Part shown: piece by piece, positions 1 to 7,328 of the stretch | Layout: each line of letters begins with the position of its first letter | Numbering within the stretch: position 1 is the stretch's first letter | NCBI GenBank assembly: GCA_024699045.1 | Contig: JAILQK010000147.1 | Coordinates: 1 to 52,467 of the forward strand | Source of the DNA: Lachnospiraceae bacterium | GTDB taxonomy: Bacteria; Bacillota; Clostridia; Lachnospirales; Lachnospiraceae | Reading direction: 5' to 3' | DNA: 52,467 nucleotides | Notes under the pieces: model-generated | What the model was told of the DNA's origin: nothing | Database searches by the model: none | Seen by the model: the letters and a program-made list of their open reading frames with translations, nothing else | Translations under genes and position numbers: made by a program

Positions 1-371
1 AGCATCTTGCCGTCACCTATGCCGGAATCGTTAACCTTACCGTTTATCCTGTACTTTTCATGGTAAGTATACTTTTTGCCGCCTGCAAATGCGACCACTT
101 CAACCTCGGTTGTCTCAGCTGTATCGGGTACACCGTAAGCCAAGATAACTCCGTTGTACAGTTCGTTATCCATGCCTGAAGGATACCTTCCGTCATACGA
201 ATAAAAGTCGATAGGTGCGTCTTCAACATAACGCCCGTTAACAGCAAATTCGCCAACGTCAAATACAAAATCATTATCATCAGCAAATGCAAATACAGAA
301 CTCCCGATAACTAACGACAGGATCAATACTGCAGCTGTGAAAGTTTTTAATAAAAGCTTATGGTTCTTCAT
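1..371 (-). CDS. Secreted protein, paralogue of the next gene upstream (3' end outside window)
   Basis: Translating from the ATG at 371 gives an open frame of 123 codons that runs off the left edge, so the C-terminus is missing. The N-terminus (MKNHKLLLKTF then a hydrophobic stretch ending SSVFAFA) is a classic Sec signal peptide. The mature part shares the blocks 'GRYPSG..NELY', 'DTAETTEVEV' and 'GKVNDSGIGDGKML' with the 245-aa protein at 539-1276, so the two are tandem duplicates. A GGAGAGGAG-like ribosome binding site lies about 8 nt before the ATG. I do not recognise the family. It is probably exported and either released or wall-associated, and the function is unknown. Confidence 0.8.
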   Translation of the reverse strand, partial: MKNHKLLLKTFTAAVLILSLVIGSSVFAFADDNDFVFDVGEFAVNGRYVEDAPIDFYSYDGRYPSGMDNELYNGVILAYGVPDTAETTEVEVVAFAGGKKYTYHEKYRINGKVNDSGIGDGKM

Positions 372-538
372 ACGAAACTCCTCTCCATATTATTAGCGAT
401 TTTCGGCTGATCATTAAACGGTTAATAGTGTATTTTTGCGAGATCAAAACCATGATCGCGGCTCATAATATTATGCTAATAAAAATCTAATTCATTGGCA
501 ATATGATCGATAATGATCATATCTCACAGTATTGATTT

Positions 539-1276
539 TTAATTAAAATAGATAAGCTGGAACGCATAACCTTCAACGTTAAGCGGAACCGTTACGCTGT
601 GATCTGCGCTGTCGGTATCGTTATAGGTCTTTACTGAGCCGTCCTTATCTATTGCCATGATCGCAAATGTGCGTCCGGGCTTGATGTAGTCGGTGGGAAG
701 GATCAGTGTAAAGGTGCCATCCTTAAGGGTATTGTCAGCCTTCTTATCAAGATACATATCAAACATAAATCCGGTCTTCCATCCATAAGGCTTTGCAGCC
801 GCAAATGCTGCCTGGCCCAACGCCCCTTGTCCCTGCTTTACGATCTGCATGTTGGTGGCAGGCTTTCCGTCTTTTGTTGTATAGAATCCTGTTATGGCAT
901 CCCAGTTGATGAGCATCTTTCCGTCACCTATGCCGGAATCGTTTACCTTTCCCTCTACCCTGAATTTTTGTGTATACTTATGGGATTTATCTCCCTGTAT
1001 TACAGTAACTTCAACCTCAGTAGTTTCTGCGGTATCGGCCTGACCATAAACATAGACTCCTCCATCATAAAGCTCATTATTGCTTCCTGATGGATAGCGG
1101 CCTGAGTAGGTATAAGAGTCAAAAGGCTCGGCATCATAAATATAATTCCAAAAATAATATCCCTGAGGAATATTCATGTCGTAATCTGCGGCGAATACCA
1201 TTGCCGAGCTGCCAACGGTTAAAGCCAGAGTTAAACCGAAAGCAACAAGTGACTTGATCAAGTTCTTATTTTTCAT
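539..1276 (-). CDS. Secreted protein of unknown family (245 aa)
   Basis: The protein begins with a lysine-containing n-region and a hydrophobic core ending SSAMVFAA, a clear Sec signal peptide of about 29 residues. No transmembrane anchor, LPXTG or repeat follows. The mature domain is rich in Tyr, Gly and Asp and predicted mostly beta, with blocks 'SGRYPSG', 'TAETTEVEVTV' and 'GKVNDSGIGDGKML' also present in the downstream gene. AAAGGAG sits 5-6 nt before the ATG, and an extended -10 promoter lies about 60 nt upstream. A terminator separates it from the repeat-protein gene, so it is probably a separate unit with the downstream paralogue. Function not recognised; extracellular binding or adhesion would be a guess. 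Confidence 0.85.
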   Translation of the reverse strand: MKNKNLIKSLVAFGLTLALTVGSSAMVFAADYDMNIPQGYYFWNYIYDAEPFDSYTYSGRYPSGSNNELYDGGVYVYGQADTAETTEVEVTVIQGDKSHKYTQKFRVEGKVNDSGIGDGKMLINWDAITGFYTTKDGKPATNMQIVKQGQGALGQAAFAAAKPYGWKTGFMFDMYLDKKADNTLKDGTFTLILPTDYIKPGRTFAIMAIDKDGSVKTYNDTDSADHSVTVPLNVEGYAFQLIYFN

Positions 1277-1335
1277 TTTTACTCCTTTCCAATTAACTGC
1301 TTTTATGTGAAAAATACGTTTTCTGTTACTTATGA

Positions 1336-1344
1336 ATTATATCA
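1336..1344 (-). promoter_or_regulatory. Extended -10 promoter for the secreted paralogue pair
   Basis: On the minus strand the sequence TGATATAAT is a perfect sigma-A extended -10 (TGn plus TATAAT). The -35 region about 17 nt upstream is only AT-rich and does not match TTGACA well. The predicted start near 1329 gives a 5' UTR of about 50 nt before the ATG at 1276. The region between this promoter and the terminator at 1475-1508 is very AT-rich. Confidence 0.55.
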
Positions 1345-1474
1345 TATTTAGATATATAAATTTAAAAATAATATATTATGTTTGCATTTTTTTTGTAAGG
1401 CTTTTTACCGGGAAAGTATATTTGCATCCTGAAAGACCCGGATCATAATAAAATGTATATGCTCAAATATGAGC

Positions 1475-1508
1475 AAAAAAAGGGAGTCATACGATCCGTA
1501 TGACTCCC
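1475..1508 (-). terminator. Rho-independent terminator of the Ala-rich repeat gene
   Basis: Two 12-bp arms (1482-1493 and 1497-1508) pair perfectly around a 3-nt loop. On the minus strand they are followed by seven T residues (1475-1481). It lies about 35 bp beyond the stop codon at 1544. Confidence 0.9.
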
Positions 1509-1543
1509 GGGTAAAGCATTTATATCATTATCTTATCCTGTGA

Positions 1544-2140
1544 TCAAAACAGTGCCAGATATGCTTTAATAGCTTTCTCTGCTTCCGCCCTTGTTGCTGC
1601 TCTCTGAGCCTGGATTGCAAGCTGTGACTGCTGGAAAGCTGCGATCCTTGCGAAGTTGGCCTGTTCAGCTGCCTTGCCTGCTGCTATGGCTGCCTGACCC
1701 TTTGCGATCTCGTTAGCCTGGAAAGCTGCGATCCTTGCGAAATTAGCCTGCTCAGCTGCCTTACCTGCTGCTGCGGCTGCCTGACCCTTTGCTATCTCGC
1801 TTGCCTGGAAAGCTGCGATCCTTGCGAAGTTGGCCTGCTCAGCTGCCTTGCCTGCTGCTGCGGCTGCCTGACCCTTTGCGATCTCGCTTGCCTGGAATGC
1901 TGCGATCCTTGCGAAATTCTGAGCTTCCGCTGCTTTTCCGGCTGCAACGGCTGCCTGGCCTTTGGCGATCTCGCTTGCCTGGAATGCTGCAAGTCTCTGC
2001 TGATATGCAACATAATCGGCGAGCCTCTTCTCCTGCTCAGCCCGTGCAGCTGCCACTTCCTCGAGCGGGCCTGCAAAAACAGGCACTGATGCCAGCATAG
2101 TGATTGCCAGCGTGACCAAGATAAGTGATAACTTCTTCAT
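1544..2140 (-). CDS. Secreted Ala-rich helical repeat protein
   Basis: The 198-residue product starts with a signal peptide (MKKLSLILVTLAITMLASVP, cleavage near VFA-GP). Residues 51-166 are four consecutive 29-residue repeats with the pattern AAFQASEIAKGQAA-AAGKAAE-NFARI, followed by a diverged half repeat (AAFQQSQLAIQ) and a helical tail. The Ala/Glu/Lys/Gln composition without Pro or Cys predicts one long helix or coiled coil outside the membrane. There is no LPXTG, LysM or SLH motif. AGGAGG precedes the ATG by about 10 nt. The gene has its own promoter and terminator, so it is monocistronic. Function unknown; a surface spacer, fibre or adhesin is possible. I do not recognise a named family. 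Confidence 0.85.
   Translation of the reverse strand: MKKLSLILVTLAITMLASVPVFAGPLEEVAAARAEQEKRLADYVAYQQRLAAFQASEIAKGQAAVAAGKAAEAQNFARIAAFQASEIAKGQAAAAAGKAAEQANFARIAAFQASEIAKGQAAAAAGKAAEQANFARIAAFQANEIAKGQAAIAAGKAAEQANFARIAAFQQSQLAIQAQRAATRAEAEKAIKAYLALF
1643..1990 (-). repeat. Four tandem 87-bp coding repeats (29 aa each)
   Basis: The four units cover residues 51-79, 80-108, 109-137 and 138-166 of the secreted repeat protein. The middle units differ by only one or two residues and are nearly identical at DNA level, which points to recent duplication or ongoing homogenisation by recombination or slippage. Units one and four carry most of the changes (AAEAQN versus AAEQAN, and QANE versus QASE). 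Confidence 0.9.
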
Positions 2141-2185
2141 CGTTTCTTCTCCTCCTGAAAATGGAATGGTTTTACAATTAGTGAT

Positions 2186-2215
2186 ATTTTACCCCAGCGA
2201 TGTTTCAAATGTCAA
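2186..2215 (-). promoter_or_regulatory. Sigma-A promoter of the Ala-rich repeat gene
   Basis: Reading the minus strand, a perfect TTGACA (2215-2210) is separated by 18 nt from TAAAAT (2191-2186). This predicts a start near 2179 and a 5' UTR of about 40 nt that includes the AGGAGG site. The rest of the gap back to the GH3 gene (2216-2406) is AT-rich. I see no convincing terminator or known riboswitch in it. Confidence 0.65.
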
Positions 2216-2406
2216 TATGATGTTCCGAGTATACATAAAATCGATACCGTAACAATTTCTATTGGAAACCCTTTAGGCTACGCTGGTATGTGCATCTCAT
2301 TAAAAATAAATTATGTTAACGAAAAACATTTTTACAAAAAATTCAACGTTATTTTATCAGTATTTTACATTGTTTTATGACACGCTGTCTTATCAAAAGG
2401 TCAGTT

Positions 2407-4149
2407 TTATTGATTTTCCAAAAGGTAATCATCTCTTAACCTGTTAAAGAATCTCAGTTTCATAGGCGTGTCGATGACACGGACCGGTTTAAGCTGATTG
2501 GCAGAGGTTCCTTTTCTTATCATCATGTCACGATAAAGCTGGTATGATTCGGGCTGTACGAAGATAAGCTCTGTAGGAGCGAGAACTCCGGTCCTTATCT
2601 TGTCTCCGTAGGAAGGGTTGGCCTGCATCATCCTGTTTTCGATCGCGCTGCGGTATTTCTCTTTATCTTTAGGATCCGGGGTGGAGTCAGGCTCCATGTA
2701 GAACGTATAATGTCCCGGCTCTGAATCGGTATTCGCATAGACACTGTAATCGTTCACTATCAGGCCGGTATCCTTAATAAACTCTTCGATCGACCATCTC
2801 ACCGCCTCTTCATTGGTCTTCTCTCCTGCTATTGAAAGCATCTGGCTCTTCCGGTAAACAAACTGGACCAGGGGTGCTTCATTATAGAATCCGGTGACCC
2901 TGATAACGTCTTTTATCCGGTAACGGTAAAAGCCTGAAAGGTTGGTGATCACGATCTCGTAATCCTCTCCCTCCTCCAGCTGATCTATGGTAAGTATGGT
3001 CTTTTCCTCGTCATCCTTGGCCGGGATAAACTCGAAAAATCCACCGTCCGGTATGAGTACATATGATGTGTCTCCGGCATGTCTTGCTGTTGCAAAGAGT
3101 CCTTCAGAGGCCGCATATGAAAGATTGTCGAAAGGAATGTTCCTTCCTGTATATCTGTGCATTTTCTTGGCATAGGTAAAGAAACCTCCGGTACCGATGC
3201 TTGCGACGAACTGTATATCGGGCCAGATCCTGGGGATTATCCCGGAGAATCCTTTTCTGAATTCTTTCGCAAGCTCTTTTGCCCTTGCTTTATCGGGTTT
3301 TATCATACTCTCAAATTTTGCGCGCCATTCCTCGGGGATCTTTACGCTCTTGTCGATCCTTCCGTGATAAATATCTTTGCAGAGCATCTCCCAGTTAGCC
3401 CGGATATAGTCAACATGATCGACGAGGGCGGTCATAAAAGCGCCGTCAATAAAAGAGACGTTTCTTTGCTGCAGAGCAAATCTTACTCTCAGATATTTAA
3501 GGTCCATATCCGCCTTGGGATTGATCACATCCCATGGAGGGGTGATAAAATACTGAGTCAGATCTTTGATCTGCTTTATGACGTTTCCGGAGATCGCTCC
3601 TTTCGGCACACCGTACTTTGTTTCCATGAATTTGAGTTCTATAAGGTTGAGTCCCAGCCCTGCCTTGAAGGTATGGCCGGTGGTATTACGATAATATTCG
3701 TCCATAACGCCAAACAGCATTGAAGTTCCGAACTTGGAGTATTTTGTGAGTTCTGCTTCCGATACCGGGATATGCTTTGGCACGCCTACGCTCCCGGAGC
3801 TTAAGGCATAATGCTTGGGAGGTCTGACACAAAGGAGGTTCTGCTCGTTGTTTTCGACCATGCGCCTGATATAAGGTTCATAGTCATCATAGGTGGTGAA
3901 GGGAACATGTTCTCTGTAGTCTTCGAGGGTTTTGATCTCGGCAAAACCATGTTCTCTTCCGAATTCGGTATCTTTGTTTTCCTCCAGAAGATCGAAAAGA
4001 ACTTTTTGAGATAAAGCCACAGCATTACGGCTGTTATTATCAAGTTCTCTCAAGGCTTTGCGCCCGCGCTGAATCAAAACCTTGTTTACGGCCTCATTCA
4101 TAACAAAAGATTTGATATCATTGAATGAAGGCGGTTGTTTTCTGTTCAT
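2407..4149 (-). CDS. GH3-family acyl-adenylating enzyme
   Basis: The 580-residue product matches the GH3 fold of the acyl-adenylate-forming superfamily, known best from plant acyl-acid amido synthetases but also found in many bacteria. Visible motifs are a phosphate-binding loop 'LSSGSVGVPKHIP' near residue 115, 'YAASEGLFA' in the nucleotide-binding part, and the family block 'SGFYRYRIKDVIRVTGF'. The length is normal for the family and no signal peptide is present, so it is cytosolic. The acid and amine substrates of bacterial GH3 proteins are mostly unknown, so only ATP-dependent activation of a carboxylate can be inferred. AGGAGG lies 11 nt before the ATG. The gene starts 36 bp after pyrI with no terminator between, so it may be transcribed with proA-pyrBI. 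Confidence 0.85.
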   Translation of the reverse strand: MNRKQPPSFNDIKSFVMNEAVNKVLIQRGRKALRELDNNSRNAVALSQKVLFDLLEENKDTEFGREHGFAEIKTLEDYREHVPFTTYDDYEPYIRRMVENNEQNLLCVRPPKHYALSSGSVGVPKHIPVSEAELTKYSKFGTSMLFGVMDEYYRNTTGHTFKAGLGLNLIELKFMETKYGVPKGAISGNVIKQIKDLTQYFITPPWDVINPKADMDLKYLRVRFALQQRNVSFIDGAFMTALVDHVDYIRANWEMLCKDIYHGRIDKSVKIPEEWRAKFESMIKPDKARAKELAKEFRKGFSGIIPRIWPDIQFVASIGTGGFFTYAKKMHRYTGRNIPFDNLSYAASEGLFATARHAGDTSYVLIPDGGFFEFIPAKDDEEKTILTIDQLEEGEDYEIVITNLSGFYRYRIKDVIRVTGFYNEAPLVQFVYRKSQMLSIAGEKTNEEAVRWSIEEFIKDTGLIVNDYSVYANTDSEPGHYTFYMEPDSTPDPKDKEKYRSAIENRMMQANPSYGDKIRTGVLAPTELIFVQPESYQLYRDMMIRKGTSANQLKPVRVIDTPMKLRFFNRLRDDYLLENQ

Positions 4150-4185
4150 GTTTTCATGTCCTCCTTAATTTGTTACAAATAATTG

Positions 4186-4635
4186 TTATTTATTATCGTA
4201 TTCGGTCTCACAATACTTGCATCTGTATGTGGCGTTGTCGGGATCGGTAAGGACGAATATCTGATCCAGCCCCTGTTCTATGGAAGAAATACATCTGGGA
4301 TTTTTGCATTTTATTATATTTTTTACTTCTCTCGGAAGCGGGAGCTTGGGTTTATCTATGATCTCTCCGTCTTTTATCACATCTATCGTTGCATTGTGAT
4401 CCAGAAGACTTATGATATCCAGATTAAAGTTATCTATTGAAGTCTCAACCTTGATGATATCCTTTTTGCCCATTTTAACGGATGAAGCATTCTGGATTAT
4501 GGCCACGGAACAGTCAAGCTTGTTGAGCCCCATGTCGTTATAGAGCATCATCCCCCGTCCGGGCCTTATATGATCGATCACAAAACCTTCCTCGATCTTA
4601 CCTACGTTCAGCTTGTATTTTATCTTATCTGACAT
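4186..4635 (-). CDS. pyrI: Aspartate carbamoyltransferase regulatory subunit
   Basis: This is the 149-residue regulatory chain that binds nucleotide effectors and holds the catalytic trimers of aspartate transcarbamoylase together. The N-terminal half is the allosteric domain. The C-terminal half carries the four zinc ligands as CKNPRC near residue 109 and CKYC near residue 139, the structural zinc site that contacts PyrB. The start follows GAGGTG, and pyrB ends 3 nt upstream, so the two are translationally coupled. Its presence implies an allosterically regulated ATCase holoenzyme. Confidence 0.95.
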   Translation of the reverse strand: MSDKIKYKLNVGKIEEGFVIDHIRPGRGMMLYNDMGLNKLDCSVAIIQNASSVKMGKKDIIKVETSIDNFNLDIISLLDHNATIDVIKDGEIIDKPKLPLPREVKNIIKCKNPRCISSIEQGLDQIFVLTDPDNATYRCKYCETEYDNK

Positions 4636-4638
4636 TCC

Positions 4639-5556
4639 CTACACCTCGATCCCCAGTAAAAAGAGTATCAATGCCATCCTTATATACATGCCGTTCTGGA
4701 CCTGATCGAAATATCTGGCCCTCGGATCGTTATCTACTTCCACCGCGATCTCGTTCACTCTGGGAAGGGGATGGAGCACGATCATATCCTCTCCCGCAAG
4801 CTCCATTTTCCTGCTGTCAAGAATATAATAATCTTTCAGTCTTACATAGTCCTCTTCATTAAAGAAACGTTCTCTCTGAACTCTCGTCATATAGAGTACA
4901 TCCAGTTCGGGCAGCGCTTCCTCCAGGCGTGTGACTTCTCTGTATTCAACTTCAGGATGTGATTTAAGCTCATCGGTCATGTAGTCGGGAAGCTTTAATT
5001 CTTCGGGGGAGATAAATACGAAGCTGATATTGTCGTATCTTAAAAGTGCGCGGATAAGCGAATGTACCGTGCGGCCGAATTTAAGATCTCCGCACATTCC
5101 GATCTTCATTGAAGACAGACGCCTTTTGGCAGAATTGATAGTCATAAGATCGGTTAGGGTCTGTGTCGGATGCTGATGTCCGCCGTCTCCCGCATTGATC
5201 ACGGGGATGCTTGAAAACTGGGCTGCGACCATCGGAGCCCCCTCTTTGAAATGCCTCATTGCCGCGATATCGGCAAAACAGGACACAACTCTGATAGTAT
5301 CAGCCACGCTTTCACCCTTTGCCGCCGATGAGGAGGTCGCATCCGCAAATCCCATCGTATTGCCGCCAAGGTGCAGCATTGCTGCCTCGAAAGACAGTCT
5401 CGTCCTTGTGCTGGGTTCATAAAACAGAGTCGCAAGGATCTTTCCGTCACAGGCATGGGCATATTTTGCTGGATTTCTGCTTATATCCCCGGCTACATTC
5501 ATCAATTCGAAGAGTTCGTCTGTGGAAAGATCCAATGGTGTCATCAAATGACGCAT
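4639..5556 (-). CDS. pyrB: Aspartate carbamoyltransferase catalytic subunit
   Basis: The enzyme condenses carbamoyl phosphate and L-aspartate to carbamoyl aspartate, the committed step of pyrimidine synthesis. The 305-residue length is normal. Carbamoyl-phosphate residues are visible in '[13 protein letters not shown]' near residue 50. 'HPTQTLTDL' sits mid-protein, and 'MTRVQRERF' and 'HPLPRVNEI' lie in the aspartate domain. It lies 13 bp after proA and 3 bp before pyrI. No other pyr gene and no PyrR-type attenuator is visible, so control is more likely allosteric through PyrI. Confidence 0.97.
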   Translation of the reverse strand: MRHLMTPLDLSTDELFELMNVAGDISRNPAKYAHACDGKILATLFYEPSTRTRLSFEAAMLHLGGNTMGFADATSSSAAKGESVADTIRVVSCFADIAAMRHFKEGAPMVAAQFSSIPVINAGDGGHQHPTQTLTDLMTINSAKRRLSSMKIGMCGDLKFGRTVHSLIRALLRYDNISFVFISPEELKLPDYMTDELKSHPEVEYREVTRLEEALPELDVLYMTRVQRERFFNEEDYVRLKDYYILDSRKMELAGEDMIVLHPLPRVNEIAVEVDNDPRARYFDQVQNGMYIRMALILFLLGIEV

Positions 5557-5569
5557 ATTTTCCCCTTTA

Positions 5570-6817
5570 TCATGACCTTATCTGGCCGTTGCCCCTGATC
5601 TGATACTTATACGAGGTAAGCGCTTTTAGTCCCATCGGGCCCCGGGCATGGAGCTTCTGGGTGCTTATCCCGATCTCGGAACCAAAGCCGAATTCATAAC
5701 CGTCGGTAAATCTGGTCGAAGCATTCCAGTATACACAAGCGGAATCTATCTCATCAAGGAACTTCTCGGCATTTTCTTTGTTCTCTGTGATTATGGCTTC
5801 CGAATGATGTGTGGAAAACTGATTTATATGCTCGATCGCATGATTAATATTATCTACGATCTTTACGGATATATACGGTCCAAGATATTCCCTTGCGTAA
5901 TCTTCTTCGGTAGCGGCAACGACATCGGGGACTATCTCCCTTACATCCTCGGCCCCTCTCATCTCGATATCCTTTGCCGAAAGTCTTTCATAAATGGCGG
6001 GAATGACTTCCTTTGCAATGGCACGATTAATAACAAGTGATTCTGCAGCATTGCAGACGCCCAGCCTTTGTGTCTTTGCATTATCTATGATATCGACCGC
6101 CATTTTGATATCCGCGCTTTCATCCACATAGATATGACAGTTGCCGACACCGGTCTCGATGACAGGCACCGTTGCGCTTTCCACAACGGTTTGTATGAGT
6201 CCCGCTCCGCCTCTGGGGAATAAAAGATCCACATACTGGTTGAGTTTCATAAATTCTTTGGCGGTTTCTCTTGATGTATCGGTGATGATGAGCAGGACAT
6301 CATTGGGGAGTTTCTCTTTTTCAAGGGCTTCCCGCATATAATTGACTATGGCTTTATTTGAGTTTATGGCATCGGAACCGCCTCTTAATATGGTGGCATT
6401 GCCTGATTTAAAACACAGTGCAAAAGCATCAGCCGTTACATTTGGCCTGGATTCATAGATGATCCCCACAACGCCCATGGGAACCGCGACCTTATCTATA
6501 TGAAGACCGTTGGGGCGTATTATTGTTTCCAGAGTCTCACCTACAGGATCCTTAAGTTCCGAAACCTGAAGCATACCCTCCGCCATGGAAGCGATGCGCT
6601 CGGGAGTAAGTCTGAGCCTGTCGATAAGGGAGGGTTTGACCCCTTTATTTACGGCATTTTCAATATCAAGTTTATTGGCTTCGATTATTTCTTTTGAATT
6701 TCTGTTTAATGCATCGGCAGCCGCTCTCAGACCGAGGTTTTTGGATGCCGGATCAAGATGAGCCAGGATCTCGGATGCTTTTTTTGCCCTTACGCCCAGT
6801 GATTCAAGATAATCCAT
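5570..6817 (-). CDS. proA: Gamma-glutamyl phosphate reductase
   Basis: The 415-residue protein reduces L-glutamyl-5-phosphate with NADPH to glutamate semialdehyde in proline synthesis. It belongs to the aldehyde dehydrogenase fold. The catalytic cysteine is in '[11 protein letters not shown]', and '[16 protein letters not shown]' and 'FPRGGAGLI' are typical family blocks. Length is normal. AAGGAG precedes the ATG. The usual partner proB (glutamate 5-kinase) is not adjacent; pyrB follows after 13 bp. The 79 bp between this gene and the RNase P RNA show no convincing promoter, so transcription might continue through from upstream or use a weak site. Confidence 0.96.
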   Translation of the reverse strand: MDYLESLGVRAKKASEILAHLDPASKNLGLRAAADALNRNSKEIIEANKLDIENAVNKGVKPSLIDRLRLTPERIASMAEGMLQVSELKDPVGETLETIIRPNGLHIDKVAVPMGVVGIIYESRPNVTADAFALCFKSGNATILRGGSDAINSNKAIVNYMREALEKEKLPNDVLLIITDTSRETAKEFMKLNQYVDLLFPRGGAGLIQTVVESATVPVIETGVGNCHIYVDESADIKMAVDIIDNAKTQRLGVCNAAESLVINRAIAKEVIPAIYERLSAKDIEMRGAEDVREIVPDVVAATEEDYAREYLGPYISVKIVDNINHAIEHINQFSTHHSEAIITENKENAEKFLDEIDSACVYWNASTRFTDGYEFGFGSEIGISTQKLHARGPMGLKALTSYKYQIRGNGQIRS

Positions 6818-6896
6818 ACATGATCTCCTTGATGTTAGTTATGCGACTACAGGTAAACGGCTTTTACTTACAAATGCTTAAAAATACTGAAATGAT

Positions 6897-7265
6897 CAAG
6901 TGAGCCTGTAAGCCGGGTTATGTATCGTCGAAACGATGATGATGATCTATCTAGGCCTTGCGTTACCACAAGGCTCCAGCGATCTACCTGGAGACCGGCC
7001 CGAGAGCCGGGGCGGGCAACCCTCAAGTCTCCTGCTTGATCTTGCTCCGGATGGGGCTTGCCATGCCGTTACTGTTACCAGCAACGCGGTAGTCTCTTAC
7101 ACTGCCGTTTCACCCTTACCCGGCATAAGCCGGGCGGTCTTCTCTCTGCTGCGCTTTCCCGCGGGTCACCCCGGGCGGACGTTATCCGTCATCCTGCCCT
7201 GTGGAGCCCGGACTTTCCTCGTCAAGGAAGATACCCTCCAGGACGCCATCATCCGGCTCACTTGA
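6897..7265 (-). ncRNA. rnpB: RNase P RNA (bacterial type A-like)
   Basis: The minus strand holds the conserved core of the catalytic RNA of RNase P, which removes the 5' leader of tRNA precursors. The 5' part has GAGGAAAGTCCGGGCTC (about 7224-7208). The centre has an AGAGACTACCGC block with the GGGTAAGGGTGAAA stretch before it. The 3' part has AACCCGGCTTA just before the end. The ends CAAGTGAGCC and GGCTCACTTG pair to form helix P1, which defines the boundaries within a few nucleotides. The length of about 369 nt fits. Ends are approximate. Open frames on the other strand here are not genes. Confidence 0.95.
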
Positions 7266-7299
7266 CAAATAATCACAGACATTTCATCTGTAATAAAAT

Positions 7300-7308
7300 A
7301 TCATAACA
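7300..7308 (-). promoter_or_regulatory. Extended -10 promoter of rnpB
   Basis: On the minus strand TGTTATGAT matches TGn plus TATAAT with one change. No good -35 is seen. It lies in the 63-bp gap between the nucleoside kinase stop and the RNA, about 35 nt before the mature 5' end, which fits a short 5' trailer that is processed off. Readthrough from the kinase gene cannot be excluded. Confidence 0.45.
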
Positions 7309-7328
7309 CATTTCGGTTTATTATACTA

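Noticed and set aside
501-522. 8-bp inverted repeat with a 6-nt loop between the two secreted paralogues
   Set aside because: No T run follows on the minus strand, so it is not a clear terminator. It is AT-rich enough to arise by chance, although operator use cannot be excluded.
1643-1990. CRISPR-like regular repeats
   Set aside because: The repeats are directly adjacent without spacers, in frame, and part of a secreted protein gene.
2216-2406. Possible riboswitch or small RNA downstream of the GH3 gene
   Set aside because: I compared it with what I remember of c-di-GMP, cobalamin and other common riboswitches and saw no conserved core; the stretch is simply AT-rich.
6936-7306. Two open frames on the plus strand
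   Set aside because: They lie over the RNase P RNA gene, whose conserved core explains the sequence.
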